DNA from: Antarcticimicrobium luteum
GTDB lineage: Bacteria > Pseudomonadota > Alphaproteobacteria > Rhodobacterales > Rhodobacteraceae
Reading direction: 5' to 3'
Assembly (NCBI RefSeq): GCF_004358185.1
Contig: NZ_SMUV01000073.1
Coordinates: forward strand, 239,454-303,453
Length of the DNA stretch: 64,000 bases
Part shown: one piece after another, positions 52,881 through 61,966 of the stretch
Position numbering within the stretch: the stretch's first letter is position 1
Layout: the number at the start of each line of letters is the position of its first letter
Translations under genes and position numbers: made by a program
Notes under the pieces: generated by a model
The model's input: only the letters and a program-made list of their open reading frames with translations
Told to the model about the DNA's origin: nothing
Database searches by the model: none

Positions 52881-54044
52881 ATGAAACAGATTTTCAACGG
52901 GTGCGTCTCTGGCCTCGCGCTCGTCGCCGCCACCGCGCTTCCGCTCTGCGCCGCTGACATGCCGACCGAGTTGGGCGCAGGTGAGGGCATCGTCTCCATC
53001 GTCGCATGGCCGGGCTATATCGAGCGCGGCGAAACCGAAGCTGCCTTTGACTGGGTGACCAAATTCGAAGAGGCCACCAGCTGCAAGGTCGAGGTCAAGA
53101 CCGCGAATACCTCCGATGAGATGGTCGCTTTGATGAACGAAGGCGGATTTGATCTGGTGACCGCCTCTGGTGACGCCTCGCTGCGCCTGATCGCGGGCAA
53201 ACGGGTCCAGCCGATCAACACGGATTTGATCCCGAGCTGGGCACGCGTTGATGATCGTCTGAAAGACGCGCCTTGGCACACGGTCAAAGGCACCCACTAT
53301 GGCACGCCGTTCATGTGGGGGCCGAACGTGTTGATGTACAACACCGAAGTCTTCCCCGAGGCCCCGACCAGCTGGGACGTGGTGTTCAAGGAAATGACCC
53401 TGCCAGACAGCGAAAGCAATTCGGGCCGGGTGCAAGCCTATGATGGGCCGATCTATATCGCCGATGCCGCGATGTATCTGATGGCGCATCAGCCGGAGTT
53501 GGGCATCACAAGCCCCTATGAGCTCAACGAGGATCAATATGCTGCCGCGCTCGACGTGTTGCGCGCCCAACGCAAGCTAGTGTCGCGCTACTGGCACGAT
53601 GCGTTTATCCAGATCGACGATTTCAAGAACGAGGGCATGGTGGCTTCGTCCTCATGGCCCTTCATGGTCAACCTGTTGAAAGCAGACAGCGTGCCGGTTG
53701 CCTCGACCATCCCGTCCGAGGGCGCGACAGGCTGGGCGGATACGCTGATGCTGCATGCGGACTCCGAACATCCGAATTGTGCCTATCAGTTCATGGAGCA
53801 TTCGCTGAACTCGAACCTCCAATCGGATCTGTCCGTGTGGTTCGGGGCCGTGCCGTCTGTGCCGGAAGCCTGTACCGATGGGTCTGGCATGCAGACGGAA
53901 GCAGGCTGTTCCGAGAACGGTCTTGATGATTTTGACCGGATCAAGTTCTGGCGCACCCCGGTGTCCAGCTGTGAAAGTCAGGGCAGCTGTGTGCCCTACT
54001 ACCGTTGGGTTTCGGACTACATCGGTGTGATCGGCGGGCGCTGA
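52881..54044 (+). CDS. Spermidine/putrescine-type periplasmic binding protein
   Basis: A 387-residue PotD/PotF-like protein: signal peptide (MKQIFNGCVSGLALVAATAL) and binding lobes (IVSIVAWPGYIERGETEAAF, GTHYGTPFMWGPNVLMYNTE, LNEDQYAAALDVLRAQRKLV). It hands a polyamine or related cation to the ABC permeases encoded next. A stem-loop after its stop fits higher expression of the binding protein than of the membrane parts. Confidence 0.9.
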   Translation: MKQIFNGCVSGLALVAATALPLCAADMPTELGAGEGIVSIVAWPGYIERGETEAAFDWVTKFEEATSCKVEVKTANTSDEMVALMNEGGFDLVTASGDASLRLIAGKRVQPINTDLIPSWARVDDRLKDAPWHTVKGTHYGTPFMWGPNVLMYNTEVFPEAPTSWDVVFKEMTLPDSESNSGRVQAYDGPIYIADAAMYLMAHQPELGITSPYELNEDQYAAALDVLRAQRKLVSRYWHDAFIQIDDFKNEGMVASSSWPFMVNLLKADSVPVASTIPSEGATGWADTLMLHADSEHPNCAYQFMEHSLNSNLQSDLSVWFGAVPSVPEACTDGSGMQTEAGCSENGLDDFDRIKFWRTPVSSCESQGSCVPYYRWVSDYIGVIGGR

Positions 54045-54056
54045 TCCTTTCCCTAC

Positions 54057-54080
54057 GGGCTGGCCTTTTCGGGCCAGCCC
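54057..54080 (+). terminator. Stem-loop after the binding-protein gene
   Basis: 9-bp perfect arms GGGCTGGCC / GGCCAGCCC with a 6-nt loop, in the 60-bp gap before the ATPase gene, without a T-run. Likely an RNA-stabilising or partial-termination hairpin. Confidence 0.5.
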
Positions 54081-54104
54081 ACATTCTCCCCTGAAAGACT
54101 GACA

Positions 54105-55088
54105 ATGACTGATGCAGTGACCTTCCGAGGCGTGTCGCGCCACTTCGGACCCGTGAAAGCCGTGGATGAGGTCGATCTGGCTATTCACGATGGCGAGTTC
54201 TTTGCGATGCTCGGCCCCTCGGGCTCCGGGAAGACCACATGCCTGCGCCTGATTGCGGGGTTCGAACAACCGACCGCCGGGAGCATTGAAATTTTTGGTG
54301 AGCGTGCCGAAGGCGTGCCGCCGTACTTGCGCAATGTGAATACGGTGTTCCAGAACTACGCGCTGTTCCCTCATATGAATGTGCTCGACAACGTGGCCTT
54401 TGGCTTGCGCGTCAAAGGGGTGAGCAAGGCCGAACGCCGCCGCGCCGCGGAAGAGACGCTGGAGCTGGTCGAGCTTGCTGGCTATGGCACGCGCCGCGCC
54501 GGAGAGCTGTCTGGCGGCCAACGTCAACGCGTGGCCTTGGCCCGGGCCTTGATCAACAAGCCGCGCGTGGTGCTCTTGGACGAACCTTTGGGCGCACTGG
54601 ATCTCAAGCTGCGCGAACAGATGCAAGAAGAGCTGCGCAAACTCCAGCGTTCCTTGGGCCTGACCTTTGTGTTCGTGACCCACGACCAGGACGAAGCGCT
54701 GTCCATGGCCGACCGCGTGGCCGTATTTGCCGAGGGCAAGATCCAACAAATCGGGAGCGCAGAAGACATTTATCGCCGCCCCTCCACACGCTTTGTGGCC
54801 GACTTCGTCGGTTCCTCGAACGTTGTGCCCGCCGATCTTGCGGGTGTGGGGAAGATGGGGCAATGGGCGTCCCTGCGGCCCGAAGATATCACGCTTGATA
54901 AGGCGGGGCTTGCGGCCACGGTAACGGGCAAATTCTTTCACGGCCGGGTAACCAAACTCTCGCTCGACATCAAAGGCCAAAGCCTGACCGCGCTGATCCC
55001 CGCCCATGAGAGCACGCCGGACATCGGCGAGACCGCTTATGTGTCGTGGGATGCGTCCCGCGCCCATGTCATGGAGTTGGAGGCATGA
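54105..55088 (+). CDS. PotA-type ABC transporter ATP-binding protein
   Basis: A 327-residue ATPase: Walker A GPSGSGKTT, signature LSGGQRQRVALARAL, Walker B VVLLDEPLGALD, plus a C-terminal TOBE-type domain (from about 240) as in PotA/PotG. It energises the polyamine-type importer. Its stop overlaps the permease start by ATGA. Confidence 0.95.
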   Translation: MTDAVTFRGVSRHFGPVKAVDEVDLAIHDGEFFAMLGPSGSGKTTCLRLIAGFEQPTAGSIEIFGERAEGVPPYLRNVNTVFQNYALFPHMNVLDNVAFGLRVKGVSKAERRRAAEETLELVELAGYGTRRAGELSGGQRQRVALARALINKPRVVLLDEPLGALDLKLREQMQEELRKLQRSLGLTFVFVTHDQDEALSMADRVAVFAEGKIQQIGSAEDIYRRPSTRFVADFVGSSNVVPADLAGVGKMGQWASLRPEDITLDKAGLAATVTGKFFHGRVTKLSLDIKGQSLTALIPAHESTPDIGETAYVSWDASRAHVMELEA

Positions 55089-56038
55089 GGCCCAACGCCT
55101 CTCAACCCGCGATCTTTGCGCCCCGCTCAGGGCCTTTGGCGCGCAAGGTGGATTGGGTGATCCGTCACCCACGCATGTTCGTGTTCCTGATGGTGCTGCC
55201 GATCACGCTGTGGCTTGGCATCGTTTACATCGGCGCGCTGATCGCCCTGCTGATTCAGAGCTTTTTCTCGATTGATGAGTTCTCTGGCGTCGTGGTGCGT
55301 GAATTCACGTTCAAGACCTATGGCGAGTTGTTGCGGCCGTATAATCTCGACATCATCCTGCGCACCGTCGCCATGGCCGCAGCGGTGACCGTGGTCGCCG
55401 CTATGCTGGCCTTTCCCATCGCCTATTTCGCGGCGCGCTATGCCAAGGGTAAATGGAAGGCGCTGTTTTACATCGGTGTGATGCTGCCATTGTGGTCGAG
55501 CTATCTGGTCAAGGTCTATGCGTGGAAATTGGTGCTTGCGAAAGAAGGCATCCTGACGTGGATTTTTGCCAAGTTGCATCTGACCTGGGCCCTTGATGGC
55601 GTTTTGTCGATCCCGGTGATCGGCGGCAATTCTCTGTCCGTGAGCTACATGGGCACCTTTCTCGTGTTCCTCTATATCTGGCTGCCCTACATGATCATCC
55701 CGGTGCAGGCCTCGCTGGAACGGGTGCCCGGCGCGCTGCTTGAAGCGGCCTCTGATCTCGGCGCGACGCCGCGCCAAAGCTTCCGCATGGTGCTGTTCCC
55801 GCTGGCGCTTCCGGGGATCATCGCGGGCTCCATCTTCACGTTCTCGCTGACGCTTGGCGATTACATCGTGCCGCAAATTGTAGGCAACTCGCGTCTGTTT
55901 ATCGGTCAGGCGGTTTACACCCAACAAGGCACCGCCGGAAACATTCCGCTGGCCGCCGCCTTTACCGTCGTTCCGATCGTCGTCATGGGGATTTACCTCT
56001 GGGGCGCACGCAAAATGGGGGCTTTCGATGCACTCTGA
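55085..56038 (+). CDS. PotB-type ABC transporter permease
   Basis: A 317-residue permease with about six TM segments and the EAA-type loop [20 protein letters not shown]. The start MRPNASQP overlaps the ATPase stop (ATGA). It pairs with the next permease, with which it overlaps by 11 bp. Confidence 0.93.
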   Translation: MRPNASQPAIFAPRSGPLARKVDWVIRHPRMFVFLMVLPITLWLGIVYIGALIALLIQSFFSIDEFSGVVVREFTFKTYGELLRPYNLDIILRTVAMAAAVTVVAAMLAFPIAYFAARYAKGKWKALFYIGVMLPLWSSYLVKVYAWKLVLAKEGILTWIFAKLHLTWALDGVLSIPVIGGNSLSVSYMGTFLVFLYIWLPYMIIPVQASLERVPGALLEAASDLGATPRQSFRMVLFPLALPGIIAGSIFTFSLTLGDYIVPQIVGNSRLFIGQAVYTQQGTAGNIPLAAAFTVVPIVVMGIYLWGARKMGAFDAL

Positions 56039-56837
56039 TACACGCGCCCCATTGGGCCTCAAACTCTCGGCCATCGGCGGGCTGATCTTTTTGCTCGCCC
56101 CGATTGCGCTGATCTTTGTCTATGCCTTCACCACCGAGGAAAAGAGCTTTCAATGGCCGCCCCCCGGCCTGACGACCAAATGGATCGGCGTTACCCTGGG
56201 CCGTGCGGATGTCTGGGAGGCTTTGGGGCTTTCACTCAAGGTCGCGGCGATTTCCACCACGCTGGCGCTGATCATGGGCACGCTGACCGCCGCCGCTGTC
56301 GCCCGCTCGCGTTTTTTTGGGCGCGAAACGATATCCCTGCTGGTGATCTTGCCGATCGCCTTGCCGGGGATCATCACCGGGATTTCTCTGCGATCGGCGT
56401 TCTCCTTGTTGGACATTCCCTTTTCGACATGGACCATCGTGCTGGGGCACGCCACCTTTTGCATCGTGATCGTCTACAACAATGCGGTCGCCCGGTTTCG
56501 CCGGACCTCTGGTGCGCTGATCGATGCCGCGATGGATCTGGGCGCGGATGGGGTGCAGACCTTTACCCTCGTGATCCTGCCCAATATCGCGACAGCTTTG
56601 CTTGCAGGCGGGATGCTGGCCTTTGCGCTCAGTTTCGATGAGGTGATCGTCACCACATTTACCGCGGGCAACCAGACCACCTTGCCGATCTGGATGCTCG
56701 AAGAACTTGTCCGGCCGCGCCAACGCCCGGTGACCAACGTGGTTGCCATGGCGGTCGTGCTTGTCACCGTGCTGCCGATCCTGGCCGCCTATTACCTCAC
56801 ACGTGACGGCGAACATACCGCCGGTTCCGATAAATAA
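56028..56837 (+). CDS. PotC-type ABC transporter permease
   Basis: A 269-residue permease with about six TM segments and the EAA-type loop ([20 protein letters not shown]). It overlaps the PotB-like gene by 11 bp, showing tight coupling. Completes the importer PotD-A-B-C set. Confidence 0.93.
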   Translation: MHSDTRAPLGLKLSAIGGLIFLLAPIALIFVYAFTTEEKSFQWPPPGLTTKWIGVTLGRADVWEALGLSLKVAAISTTLALIMGTLTAAAVARSRFFGRETISLLVILPIALPGIITGISLRSAFSLLDIPFSTWTIVLGHATFCIVIVYNNAVARFRRTSGALIDAAMDLGADGVQTFTLVILPNIATALLAGGMLAFALSFDEVIVTTFTAGNQTTLPIWMLEELVRPRQRPVTNVVAMAVVLVTVLPILAAYYLTRDGEHTAGSDK

Positions 56838-56871
56838 TCCCCGACACATCCAGAAACACTGGGAGACCCCT

Positions 56872-58296
56872 ATGGACGCTCAAATGCTCATCGGCGCCAA
56901 GCTCGTCAAAGGCACCGAGACCGAGGAAGACATCTTTAACCCGCGCACTGGCGAGATCATCATCACCCTTCCAGAGGCCTCTCTGACGCAGGTCGAAGAG
57001 GCCGTCACGGCGGCGGAAAAAGCCTTTGCCGGCTGGTCACGCACCACGCCCGGTGAACGCTCGGGCTATTTGTTGAAAATCGCCGACCGGATCGAGGCCG
57101 AGGCGGAAAACCTGGCCCGGCTTGAGGCGCTCAACTGTGGCAAGCCGGGGCCCTTGGCCCTGAATGACGAACTGCCCGCGATCGTGGATTGCTTTCGGTT
57201 TTTTGCCGGTGCGGTGCGCTGCATGACGGGGCCCATGGCCGGTGAATATCTTGAGGGGTTCACCTCGATGGTTCGCCGCGATCCCGTCGGGATCGTTGCG
57301 TCCATTGCGCCGTGGAACTATCCGCTGATGATGATGGCGTGGAAAATTGCCCCCGCCATCGGAGCCGGCAACACCGTGGTGTTCAAGCCATCGGAACAGA
57401 CACCGCTTACCGCGCTAGCCATGGCGAAAATCTTTGCCGATGTCCTGCCTGAAGGTGTTGTGAACATTATCCTTGGTCGCGGTGAAACCGTCGGCTCCGC
57501 GCTCATCAATCACCCGAAAGTTGCGATGATCTCGATCACCGGCGACATTGCCACCGGGCGCAAAATCCTTGAGGCGGCGAACAAGACGATCAAACGCACC
57601 CATCTCGAACTTGGCGGCAAAGCCCCCGTGTTGGTGTTGGAGGACGCAGATATCGACGCCACCGTCGAGGGGCTTCGCGCCTTCGGGTTTTACAACACCG
57701 GTCAGGATTGCACCGCAGCCTGCCGAATTTACGCGCAGGCTTCGATTTATGATGAGTTCGTCGGCAAACTCACCGAAGCCGTTTCGCAAATCGAATATGC
57801 CAATCCCGACGACAGTCTGAATGAAATGGGACCGCTGATTTCCCTGCGTCAACGAGACCGGGTGGCAAGTTTCGTGGCACGGGCTCGCGAAGCCAACCAT
57901 ATCGAGGTGACCACAGGCGGGGACGCGCCCGAAGGTGGCGGGTTCTTCTACAAACCGACCGTGGTCGCAGGCGCTTTGCAATGCGACGAGATCGTGCGGC
58001 GCGAAGTCTTTGGTCCTGTCGTGTCCGTCACCCGGTTTGAGGACGCCGACCAAGCGGTTACTTGGGCCAATGACAGCGACTATGGTCTCGCGTCATCGGT
58101 TTGGACAAAGGACGTGTCCAAAGGCATGCAGGTCGCCGCAAGTTTGCAATATGGCTGCACCTGGGTGAACACCCATTTCATGCTGGCCAATGAGATGCCC
58201 CATGGCGGGATGAAACAGTCCGGCTATGGCAAGGACATGTCGTCCTATGCGCTCGAGGACTATTCAGTTGTACGCCATGTGATGGTCGCGCACTGA
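56872..58296 (+). CDS. Aldehyde dehydrogenase, probably gamma-aminobutyraldehyde dehydrogenase
   Basis: A 474-residue NAD(P)-dependent ALDH. Motifs: [32 protein letters not shown], Glu base in [16 protein letters not shown], catalytic Cys in [12 protein letters not shown], and [14 protein letters not shown]. The sequence style is that of PatD-like 4-aminobutyraldehyde dehydrogenases, and the operon partners are polyamine importers, so it probably oxidises the aldehyde made from putrescine. No aminotransferase gene is adjacent. Confidence 0.9.
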   Translation: MDAQMLIGAKLVKGTETEEDIFNPRTGEIIITLPEASLTQVEEAVTAAEKAFAGWSRTTPGERSGYLLKIADRIEAEAENLARLEALNCGKPGPLALNDELPAIVDCFRFFAGAVRCMTGPMAGEYLEGFTSMVRRDPVGIVASIAPWNYPLMMMAWKIAPAIGAGNTVVFKPSEQTPLTALAMAKIFADVLPEGVVNIILGRGETVGSALINHPKVAMISITGDIATGRKILEAANKTIKRTHLELGGKAPVLVLEDADIDATVEGLRAFGFYNTGQDCTAACRIYAQASIYDEFVGKLTEAVSQIEYANPDDSLNEMGPLISLRQRDRVASFVARAREANHIEVTTGGDAPEGGGFFYKPTVVAGALQCDEIVRREVFGPVVSVTRFEDADQAVTWANDSDYGLASSVWTKDVSKGMQVAASLQYGCTWVNTHFMLANEMPHGGMKQSGYGKDMSSYALEDYSVVRHVMVAH

Positions 58297-58310
58297 CGGA
58301 GCATGTTTGG

Positions 58311-58349
58311 ACGCGGACACCGGACGCCATCCGGGACCGGTGTCCGCGT
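58311..58349 (+). terminator. Long stem-loop after the polyamine operon
   Basis: 13-bp perfect arms ACGCGGACACCGG / CCGGTGTCCGCGT around a 13-nt loop, 14 bp after the ALDH stop, followed by TTTG. Strong stem, short T-run. Confidence 0.65.
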
Positions 58350-58539
58350 TTGAATGAGCACTCCCGCTCGTCCTCGAGGTGTTGCATGCTCGAGCCCAAA
58401 CATGAATGGCCGCACTACAAAAGCTGCGGCGCGGCATCTCGTCAACCAGTCGATGTCTCTTTTGGGCCGGGTCACGTCATTCCTGAGTGCCCGGCAAACC
58501 AGACTTTACAAAGTCCGCTCCCTGCGCATCGCGGACGCT

Positions 58540-58830
58540 CAGGCAGCCCGCATGATCGATTTCGCTGTCTCGCCGGGCGCATTTCCGGTGCAAATCGATC
58601 CCGATCAGGTCTTCATGGCGGGGCATTCGCTGGGCGGGTTTACCGCGCTGGCGCTGGCTGGCGCACGCTATGACATAGAGCGCCTGGAGCGGTTCTGCGA
58701 GGCAACCCCGGATGAATTGGTGTGCGGGATATTTGCGGACTGGGACATCGCGCAGACGTTTGAAGACCGTGTACAGATGCAGAACGATTTGTCGGACGGA
58801 AGAATTCCCGCATTCGCGGTCTTACGACAA
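58540..58830 (+). pseudogene. Fragment of an alpha/beta hydrolase gene
   Basis: The frame reads IDPDQVFMAGHSLGGFTALA, with the nucleophile elbow GHSLGG, then ARYDIERLERFCEATPDELV and LSDGRIPAFAVL. These resemble a dienelactone-hydrolase-like family. No proper N-terminus precedes it, and the frame runs into a recombinase remnant in another frame near 58815-58830. It is truncated at both ends. Confidence 0.7.
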
Positions 58831-59470
58831 GACTTCGCTGCTCAAGACCCTGCACAACAAGGTCTATCGCGGCCTCGCCGTGCACAAGGGCACGGCCTAC
58901 CCGGGCGAACATGACGCGATCATAGACGAGACGCTGTGGGACGACGTCCATGATGTAATCGCGAACAACCGGTCGCGGCGGGTTGCCGTTGCCAAGGAAC
59001 CATCACCAGCACTGCTGCGCGGGTTGATCTTCACTGAGACCGGCGTCGCGATGACGCCCCATCACACCAAGAAGGGCACGCGACGCTATCGCTACTATGT
59101 CTCGATGGACGCGATCAAGAAACGGCCCAAGGCCGAGATCCGAGGCCCGCAGCGGCTGCCCGGTGGCATGGTCGAGGATGCCGTCGTCGGCGAAATCCGC
59201 CGCCTACTACGCACTCCAGAGGTCGCCGCGCGGGTGTCGCGGACCCTGCGCAAGGATCGGCCAGACCTTGGCGAGGCGGCGATCAGCGCGTCGCTCACCC
59301 AGTTCGACGACATGTGGAAGGCGCTGATCCCGGCCGAGCAGGCGCGCGTGGTCAGGCTTCTGGTGGCGCGGGTCACCGCCAGCGACGCCGGTCTGGCGGT
59401 CGATCTCCGCCATGAGGGCTTGGGCGCTATTGCTGCCCTCATGGCCCCGGCCAAGTCGGAGCTGGCGTGA
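58815..59470 (+). pseudogene. C-terminal part of a large serine recombinase
   Basis: About 215 residues matching the recombinase and C-terminal zinc-ribbon-type region of large serine recombinases (SYDKTSLLKTLHNKVYRGLA, AYPGEHDAIIDETLWDDVHD, GRYRYYVS-like text). The N-terminal resolvase domain with the catalytic serine is absent, and the frame begins inside the hydrolase fragment. It cannot recombine DNA as it stands. A small HTH gene overlaps its stop by 1 bp, the usual arrangement for this family. Confidence 0.85.
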
Positions 59471-59850
59471 TGGCAGAGCCAGAAACCCTCCGCGTCCACA
59501 TCCCCCTCACCATGCGCAATCGCGGCGGCCGCCCCCGCATCCTGCCGCCCAAGGAGATCGAGGTGGCCATGGAACGCGGGCAGGATGCCCGCCTTCTACG
59601 CGCCATCGGCCGCGCGTGGGACTGGCGCCGCAGGCTGGAGCGCGGCGACGTCACCACCATCGCCGATCTCGCCAGAGAAGAAGGCATCTCCGACCGCTAT
59701 GTCAGCCGTGTGATCCGGCTGGCATGGCTCTCGCCATCGGTGCTGGAAAGGGTTGTCCTGCGGCGTGAGCCGACGGTGCTGTCGATCTTTGATCTCTGCG
59801 GTGTGGCGGAGCTGCCGTGGGCCCAGCAGCCTGAAAAGGTGTTTGACTGA
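59470..59850 (+). CDS. Small HTH-containing protein linked to the serine recombinase
   Basis: A 126-residue protein. The central part TIADLAREEGISDRYVSRVI is a helix-turn-helix, preceded by a basic helix (GRAWDWRRRLERGDV). Such genes sit directly after large serine recombinases in alphaproteobacteria; a directionality or DNA-binding helper role is possible. I take ATG at 59470 (a GTG lies one codon earlier). Confidence 0.75.
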   Translation: MAEPETLRVHIPLTMRNRGGRPRILPPKEIEVAMERGQDARLLRAIGRAWDWRRRLERGDVTTIADLAREEGISDRYVSRVIRLAWLSPSVLERVVLRREPTVLSIFDLCGVAELPWAQQPEKVFD

Positions 59851-59853
59851 CGC

Positions 59854-60684
59854 TCAATGAAAGCTGGCCTGAAAACTCGTGGCGGTCAGCGATACGTGGG
59901 CGTCGAGCGGCGGGCGCAGTTCGAACGCCTTCGGCTCGCGTGCAAAGTGATAGAGCCGCATGAGGCACCAGTCCGCCCGCCGTTCGTCGGCAACAGCCAG
60001 TTCGTTGCGCGAGATATGGAATGGTGTGCGTTCCCAGCCGTTGGTCGTCTTCACTTCAATCAGACGGGGCCGACCATCTGGAGCATAGCTGGCGATATCA
60101 TACCCCGCACGATCCCCATCTTCCTCCGAGACCCATCGCACCTTTGAAGCAAGATCAGAGCGCCCGGAGCCAGCCAATACCGCTTTCTCATGCGCCAGCG
60201 CGCGTTCCTCTCCCGCCCGGCCAAGCGCACGGTTGCGCTCGTCACGCTCCGCCACATCGAATTTGCGGGCGGTAGCGATGGTTTGCTCAAGTTCAGCCGG
60301 AGGCGGCTGGTTGCTGAGCGTCGGGGGCGGTCCAATCCAAAGTTGAGCCGCCTCGCGGAGGCCCATCGCGGGCCGGTCCTGAATGCGGGACAGCCAGCCG
60401 GGGTTGAGTTCCAGCCAACGCACCACCGCATCTTCCAGTGTGCCTTGGTAGTTTTGTGCGGGCTTGTAGCCGGGGATCCAGTCCTCTCCAAGGGCCCTGA
60501 GAACCGCGCTGATGTTCTGGTGCTTGAACTCAATTGAACTGCGGTTGCGGTCGATCTGGGTCTGAAGATCGCGATTGTGCGCGACCTTGTTATAGGACTG
60601 GCCAGCAAAGTCAGCAGACAGCATCGCGAAGTAATCCGCGACGATCAGGTCATTCTCTGCATCTGTCCAAGGCCCGTTCGACAT
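59854..60684 (-). CDS. DUF3883 protein with a nuclease-like core
   Basis: A 276-residue protein. The C-terminal DUF3883 domain shows DRAGYDIASYAPDGRPRLIE and VKTTNGWERTPFHISRNEL. The D-(x)n-ExK arrangement is that of PD-(D/E)XK nucleases. The N-terminal half (about 1-100) looks DNA-binding (QIDRNRSSIEFKHQNISAVL). DUF3883 domains are common in restriction and defence proteins. The gene is alone, convergent with the HTH gene (3 bp apart). Confidence 0.8.
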   Translation of the reverse strand: MSNGPWTDAENDLIVADYFAMLSADFAGQSYNKVAHNRDLQTQIDRNRSSIEFKHQNISAVLRALGEDWIPGYKPAQNYQGTLEDAVVRWLELNPGWLSRIQDRPAMGLREAAQLWIGPPPTLSNQPPPAELEQTIATARKFDVAERDERNRALGRAGEERALAHEKAVLAGSGRSDLASKVRWVSEEDGDRAGYDIASYAPDGRPRLIEVKTTNGWERTPFHISRNELAVADERRADWCLMRLYHFAREPKAFELRPPLDAHVSLTATSFQASFH

Positions 60685-61084
60685 GCGGCCAGGCTAGACA
60701 CGAAAAAATCATTTGTCATCAGCAGTTTCGTCGGGGGAATTGGATGCGAACCCACCCAAGAAATCCGCCAATCTACGCTGGCATCCCGAGCAACGCGCCT
60801 ACCGCGTGTTCTGGCTATGTTGCCATCGATGTCGTTCGGAACGCACGTTTGGGTTTTGGCGGGGTTCGGCAGCAGTGCATTGAAAGGTAACGAGAAAACG
60901 AGACCGAACCGAAACGGGCGAGGTTCGCCCAAACTGAGACTGAGGGCCATTCTGAGCCCAGCTTCGGCCTGGCGGCGCGTCTATGAGGTTCGGTCGGTTC
61001 ACGCAAACTCCTTTGATAACACGGAAAAATCCGTGCCCGTCAGGGCGGTGTCACTGGTTCGCAATGGGGATAATGGCGGAGGAA
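60685..61084. other. Intergenic DNA of about 400 bp without a recognised gene
   Basis: Lower GC than the core chromosome. I see no clear gene, RNA or repeat. The sequence could be decayed mobile-element DNA. Confidence 0.4.
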
Positions 61085-61300
61085 ATGACTCGAGAATTAA
61101 ATCGGCTGTTTTGGCAGTTCGGGTCGAGTCCAGACGCCACGAAAATCCCTGAAATCTTGAGAAAAGTGTCCGACCCCATTCCGATGGGCATCGCGCTGCC
61201 GCGAAGGATACGACATGTTTTCGATGCAGAGCGCCAATTTACGCTCTATCCGCCTGTTTCAAACATAGCCTCAAAGCACGCAACATACCGACTTGAATAG
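61085..61300 (+). CDS. Possible small hypothetical protein
   Basis: ATG at 61085 follows GGCGGAGGAA closely and opens a 71-codon frame (MTRELNRLFWQFGSSPDATK...). There is no recognised motif. The ribosome site favours it, the composition neither helps nor hurts. Weak call. Confidence 0.35.
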   Translation: MTRELNRLFWQFGSSPDATKIPEILRKVSDPIPMGIALPRRIRHVFDAERQFTLYPPVSNIASKHATYRLE

Positions 61301-61361
61301 GTTTTCTTCTCACGCATTCGTTCTCTTGCGACCGAAGTGAGTTGCGCAAAAGGAGACGAAA

Positions 61362-61562
61362 ATGAACGAAGTATGTGTGAATCAGAAAGAACTGGCGGCC
61401 CGCTGGAAGATCAGCCACCGAACACTCGAGCGCTGGCGTTGGGTCCAGGAAGGTCCGCGATACCTGAAGATCGGTGGCCGGGTCGTGTACAGACTGTCCG
61501 ACGTAGAGGCGTTTGAACGCCAGGTTCAAAGCGTTCCTGACGAGTTGCTGGCCGAAGGCTGA
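61362..61562 (+). CDS. Excisionase-like helix-turn-helix protein
   Basis: A 66-residue winged-helix protein (QKELAARWKISHRTLERWRW, then GPRYLKIGGRVVYRLSDVEA), the standard excisionase/AlpA-type HTH_17 layout, starting after AAAAGGAGACGAAA. Such proteins control excision or prophage/ICE genes. No intact integrase lies beside it in the window. Confidence 0.85.
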   Translation: MNEVCVNQKELAARWKISHRTLERWRWVQEGPRYLKIGGRVVYRLSDVEAFERQVQSVPDELLAEG

Positions 61563-61771
61563 CCCAACAGACTAGGAGTCGAACCCACTGGGCTCGACTT
61601 CGCGCCTATCCGATCAGGCCGACCCATACGGAGGTCAGCATTCGCGAGGCGTTATCCACGTCTTTCCAACGACCAAGTACGGGTTGCGAGTCGCCCGCTC
61701 GCAGCCCGTTTCTCTCTATCAAGCCAGCTCAATGGTGGCTACAATAGCTCCACCTCAACAGGAGGCGGGCT

Positions 61772-61966
61772 ATGCAGCATATGGCGGCGCGGGACGCAAA
61801 GAACAGCTTCGGAAGACTGATCGACACCGCTCGAGCTGAACCGGTGGCAATCGACAAGTACGGCCGGACAGTCGTAGTTGTTATCGCGATTGAGGAGTAC
61901 AATCGCCTCACGGCTCTCCAAGCACCGGCCAAACCCGACAGTATGATTGGAGATGGCGGAAAATGA
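61772..61966 (+). CDS. Phd/YefM-type antitoxin
   Basis: A 64-residue Phd-family protein: MQHMAARDAKNSFGRLIDTA, PVAIDKYGRTVVVVIAIEEY. The start follows CAGGAGG. It has no toxin gene; instead its stop overlaps the start of the DrmD-like helicase gene by ATGA, so the two are co-translated. It might be an operon repressor here rather than a true antitoxin. Confidence 0.8.
   Translation: MQHMAARDAKNSFGRLIDTARAEPVAIDKYGRTVVVVIAIEEYNRLTALQAPAKPDSMIGDGGK

Noticed and set aside
61571..61590. Sequence resembling a tRNA T-arm (GGGTTCGACTCC on the minus strand)
   Set aside because: No matching T-stem, acceptor or anticodon arm could be folded around it, and it does not extend the similarity to the tRNA-Ala 3' end enough to be an attachment site.
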